Shown: piece by piece, positions 61,501-64,000 of the stretch
Layout: each line of letters begins with the position of its first letter
Position numbering within the stretch: position 1 is the first letter of the stretch
NCBI GenBank assembly: GCA_013398295.1
Contig: VZSF01004764.1
Location: 248,001 to 312,000 of the forward strand
Source of the DNA: Chionis minor
Taxonomy: Eukaryota > Chordata > Aves > Charadriiformes > Chionididae
Length of the DNA stretch: 64,000 bases
Direction of reading: 5' to 3'
Notes under the pieces: model-generated
Told to the model about the DNA's origin: nothing
Seen by the model: the letters and a program-made list of their open reading frames with translations, nothing else
The model's database searches: none
Position numbers and translations under genes: made by a program

Positions 61501-62929
61501 ATTTTCCAGTAATATTCCTTTAATATGCCCTGGCTTCTTTTGGAAAACTTGCTCTAAAAAGTCATCCTCCATGTTCATCCAGGCCTTCGTCTTTACGATT
61601 AGAAAATGGATGTAGTCCTAGCCTGTGGCAAGTACTATCACAGTTTGTATTATGTGGTTGTCTTCCTCAGAAAAATGCTCATCTGCAAGTTTTCAACAGC
61701 TTACATGAATGTTATTTTTCCTGAAGATTCCTACTTAAGAGTTTTTATGTGCAATGTATCAGGTGAAAACTGTCAGTCACGCTTTTATGGCCATCTCCTT
61801 TTATTTAAGTGTGATCATGCTTTTTTTTTTTTCCCCCATGGGAAAAATATGCATGTCTCTGTGTGGATGTATTCCTATTCTTTACCACATTCTGAAATAG
61901 CAATGTAAAATGTCTCAAAATTTTCCACCAAAAAATAAAAAGCAATAACAAAAAACCCCAACAACTTTGAGATGAGTTCATGCCTGGAATGTTTCTAAAT
62001 AAAAAAAAAAAATCACAGAAGATTATATTTCAAAAGAGAGTGATGAATAACGGAAAGTATGAACTGTGAAGTTCTATTATATCAGTTGTATTTAGGTTAA
62101 CCACATTTAATTTTTTTAAGCTCATAAATCCTTCAGAAATGTTAATCACATGATGGACTTATTTGTAAATTTACATACTGCCCTGAAGGAGACACTGATT
62201 GTTGCATTCTGTGGTGACTCACAAGCATCTCTGGTTCAGACTGCCAGGACCGAGAAAGCAAACTGAGTAGTGTGATCTTGTATGAACTGTGATTAATTTT
62301 CCAGTAGAGTTATCCTTAGGACACTCCATAGAATTTTTTAACACACTAAGATATGAAAACTAAAAAAAGGGTGATATAAAGCAGTCTTTCATTCTGCTAA
62401 AACTGAAAATTATGCACTGTAAGCATACATAGACACTTAAACAGGAATATCCTGTATTTTAGTTACTCACTGTATTCAAAATAGTTATTCCAACAAATGC
62501 ACATAAAAACCTTTCAAACTGTAAGTGAAAGTCCTTTTCATTAATAAAGATAATATTTCTTCTTAATTTTACTTCCAAATTCAAGTATTACCAACTTACA
62601 CAACGGTTCTTGTTCCCTAAATGTTAGTCTAATCAGAAGCAAACCTACATGCATGCTACATTTTAATAACACGTATGTATTTTTAAATTGAATTCTTTAT
62701 TGCATGTCAATGAAGAAATAAGCCTACAGTAAACTCAAAGCCCTATGAAGTGATGCCATCTGTTTTTTTCTTCTATTGACAAGACAAACAGATTTGAGAT
62801 ACATTTAATTAAACTATTATCAATGATTAAATATATCATGAGTGACAATGTATGGTAGTAGACACAATTAAAAAGTAGTTACTTGGGTTCCTATTTATCT
62901 GTCAAGTGAACTGATTTATCTGCTGTCCA
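58561..62929. other. Unique non-coding sequence
   Basis: No gene or repeat family is recognised. A T12C5 run lies at about 61820-61836 and an A-rich run at 62001-62012. A TATATATA stretch at about 59891 has no accompanying promoter features. Open frames are up to 107 codons, several overlapping near 61000-61360, without domains. Confidence 0.6.
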
Positions 62930-63240
62930 TAAAAGAACATCAGATCTAATCTAATGGCTTTTTAATAGAAGGAAGCTTGACAAAATACTGGCAGATGGTA
63001 TTCTGGGTAATGATCCAGACTGCAATGATCTCAGTAATGACTTGTTGTATCTATTTACCTGGCCTCAAACAAAGGCAAGGAAAAAGCTGAAGTGATTCAA
63101 CTAGCATAGGCTGCTCTGGCACTGTAAATGTTTAAATCACTGAAGCAGCCCATTCGCTTCTGTAGCGGGAGAAAACATGAAATTGATTAAAACAGCATAA
63201 ATGCAACAGGAAAATCTTCCTCCTCCGCAGCCAGTTTGGG
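62930..63240. other. Candidate conserved non-coding element
   Basis: This segment lacks simple repeats and is dense in spaced transcription-factor-like cores (for example TCAGTAATGA, AAATTGATTAAAAC, and an SOX/TCF-like CTCAAACAAAGG near 63063). This is an impression of texture. Conservation cannot be measured from one sequence. Confidence 0.25.
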
Positions 63241-64000
63241 AATGGAAACTTACCTAGTTCTCATGATCCTTTTTTTTTTTTTTTTTTCCTTTCCTGTTGT
63301 TGCTCTGAAGTGGTCAGTTCAGGGGAAATTCTGTCCTTTAAAGGAAAAAGATCTCATAGCACCACTGGGCCACTCCAGCATGCCTCTTCTCAAGGAGTGA
63401 TGATCTGCTTCCAGGACAGGGACAATGAGAGTAAGGACGGTTTTAGGAGTCATGAAGGACTGTTGTGGGCCCTGAAAATCTTCCTTTTGCCTCAAATTGA
63501 CATGGACCACGATGCGGGGCTTACAATGTCCATTTTTCCGCTTCTGTCTACAACTCACGGAAATAGATCCAAACAGCTGTCATAAACCACAAGGAGTATC
63601 TCCTGGTTTTGTCATAGTTACACATTTTCTGAAACCTGAAAAATATGTTTGAGTCCTGTAAAATCCTGTTTCAGATACTGAAAGTCCCACTGTTTGATGA
63701 TCTAAGTAAATACAAATGGAAGCCTCATGGTGATTTTCATACATACCTAAACTTATAATGAGAAAACTCTTGCAATTAACATTATATAGTAAGTACCACC
63801 GGAACAGAAAAGGTCTGTTGAACTTTTTCTCCCAACCTCACTTACTGTGATGCTTCCACTGCTTCAAACAGTACTGGGAAACTTGTTGATCTACTGTCTC
63901 AGAAATATCCATCCCAATAATAAATAGGACGACTTCAACTTCGAATCAGCTCAGCACCGGTGTCACACAGTACAGATTAAGAGGTCATTGCAATCTGCTC
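63241..64000. other. Unique non-coding sequence with T18 tract
   Basis: A T18 run lies at 63270-63287, followed by CCTTTCC. Beyond it both strands have short open frames (63310-63585 plus, 63319-63558 minus) without domains. Nothing else is recognised before the window ends. Confidence 0.65.

Noticed and set aside
1..64000. CRISPR arrays, operons, tRNA, rRNA and prophage-like modules
   Set aside because: None of the diagnostic structures is present. The window is vertebrate nuclear non-coding DNA.

Overview
This window reads as non-coding DNA from a bird nuclear genome, most likely intergenic or deep intronic. The bird assignment rests on two truncated CR1 (chicken repeat 1) LINEs, an AT-rich and CpG-poor base composition, very low repeat density, and a few old amniote-wide repeat fossils. 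I see no Alu-like SINEs, no L1 and no recognisable LTR element. One ambiguous base (N at 22556) suggests a draft assembly. I found no protein-coding exon, rRNA, tRNA, known microRNA, CRISPR array or bacterial-type gene. The longest open frame (161 codons at 31192-31677) has no recognisable domain and is the kind of frame expected by chance in 64 kb.

Layout. 1-2238 is unique sequence with a small GC/CpG-rich pocket at 1331-1530. 2239-3411 is a CR1 element on the minus strand with broken reverse transcriptase. 3412-12853 is unique sequence containing several perfect short inverted repeats and an RFX-like palindrome. 12854-13352 holds a T26 tract and two old MIR/L2-type fragments facing each other. 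13353-37139 is mostly unique, with an inverted pair of T-box-like sites near 16350, another MIR/L2-like antisense fragment at 24298, and an old inverted-structure repeat at 28072. 37140-39230 is pyrimidine-rich on the plus strand and contains a decayed L2-clade reverse transcriptase remnant, best seen at 38510-38682. 40073-40150 is another old amniote repeat. 42580-42770 is a MIR-like antisense fragment. 45869 carries a perfect bZIP palindrome. 48976-50094 is the second minus-strand CR1, followed directly by a CpG-rich stretch. 58474-58560 resembles the tRNA-derived head of a MIR-type SINE. 62930-63240 resembles a conserved non-coding element.

How it works together: nothing here forms an operon or pathway. 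If the window has a function it is probably regulatory, as distal enhancers of a flanking gene not included here. The best leads are the T-box pair, the bZIP palindrome with its GC-rich flank, the RFX palindrome, and the CpG-rich segment next to the second CR1. I did not find an undescribed biological system. All repeat-family calls come from remembered consensus patterns, without a database search.
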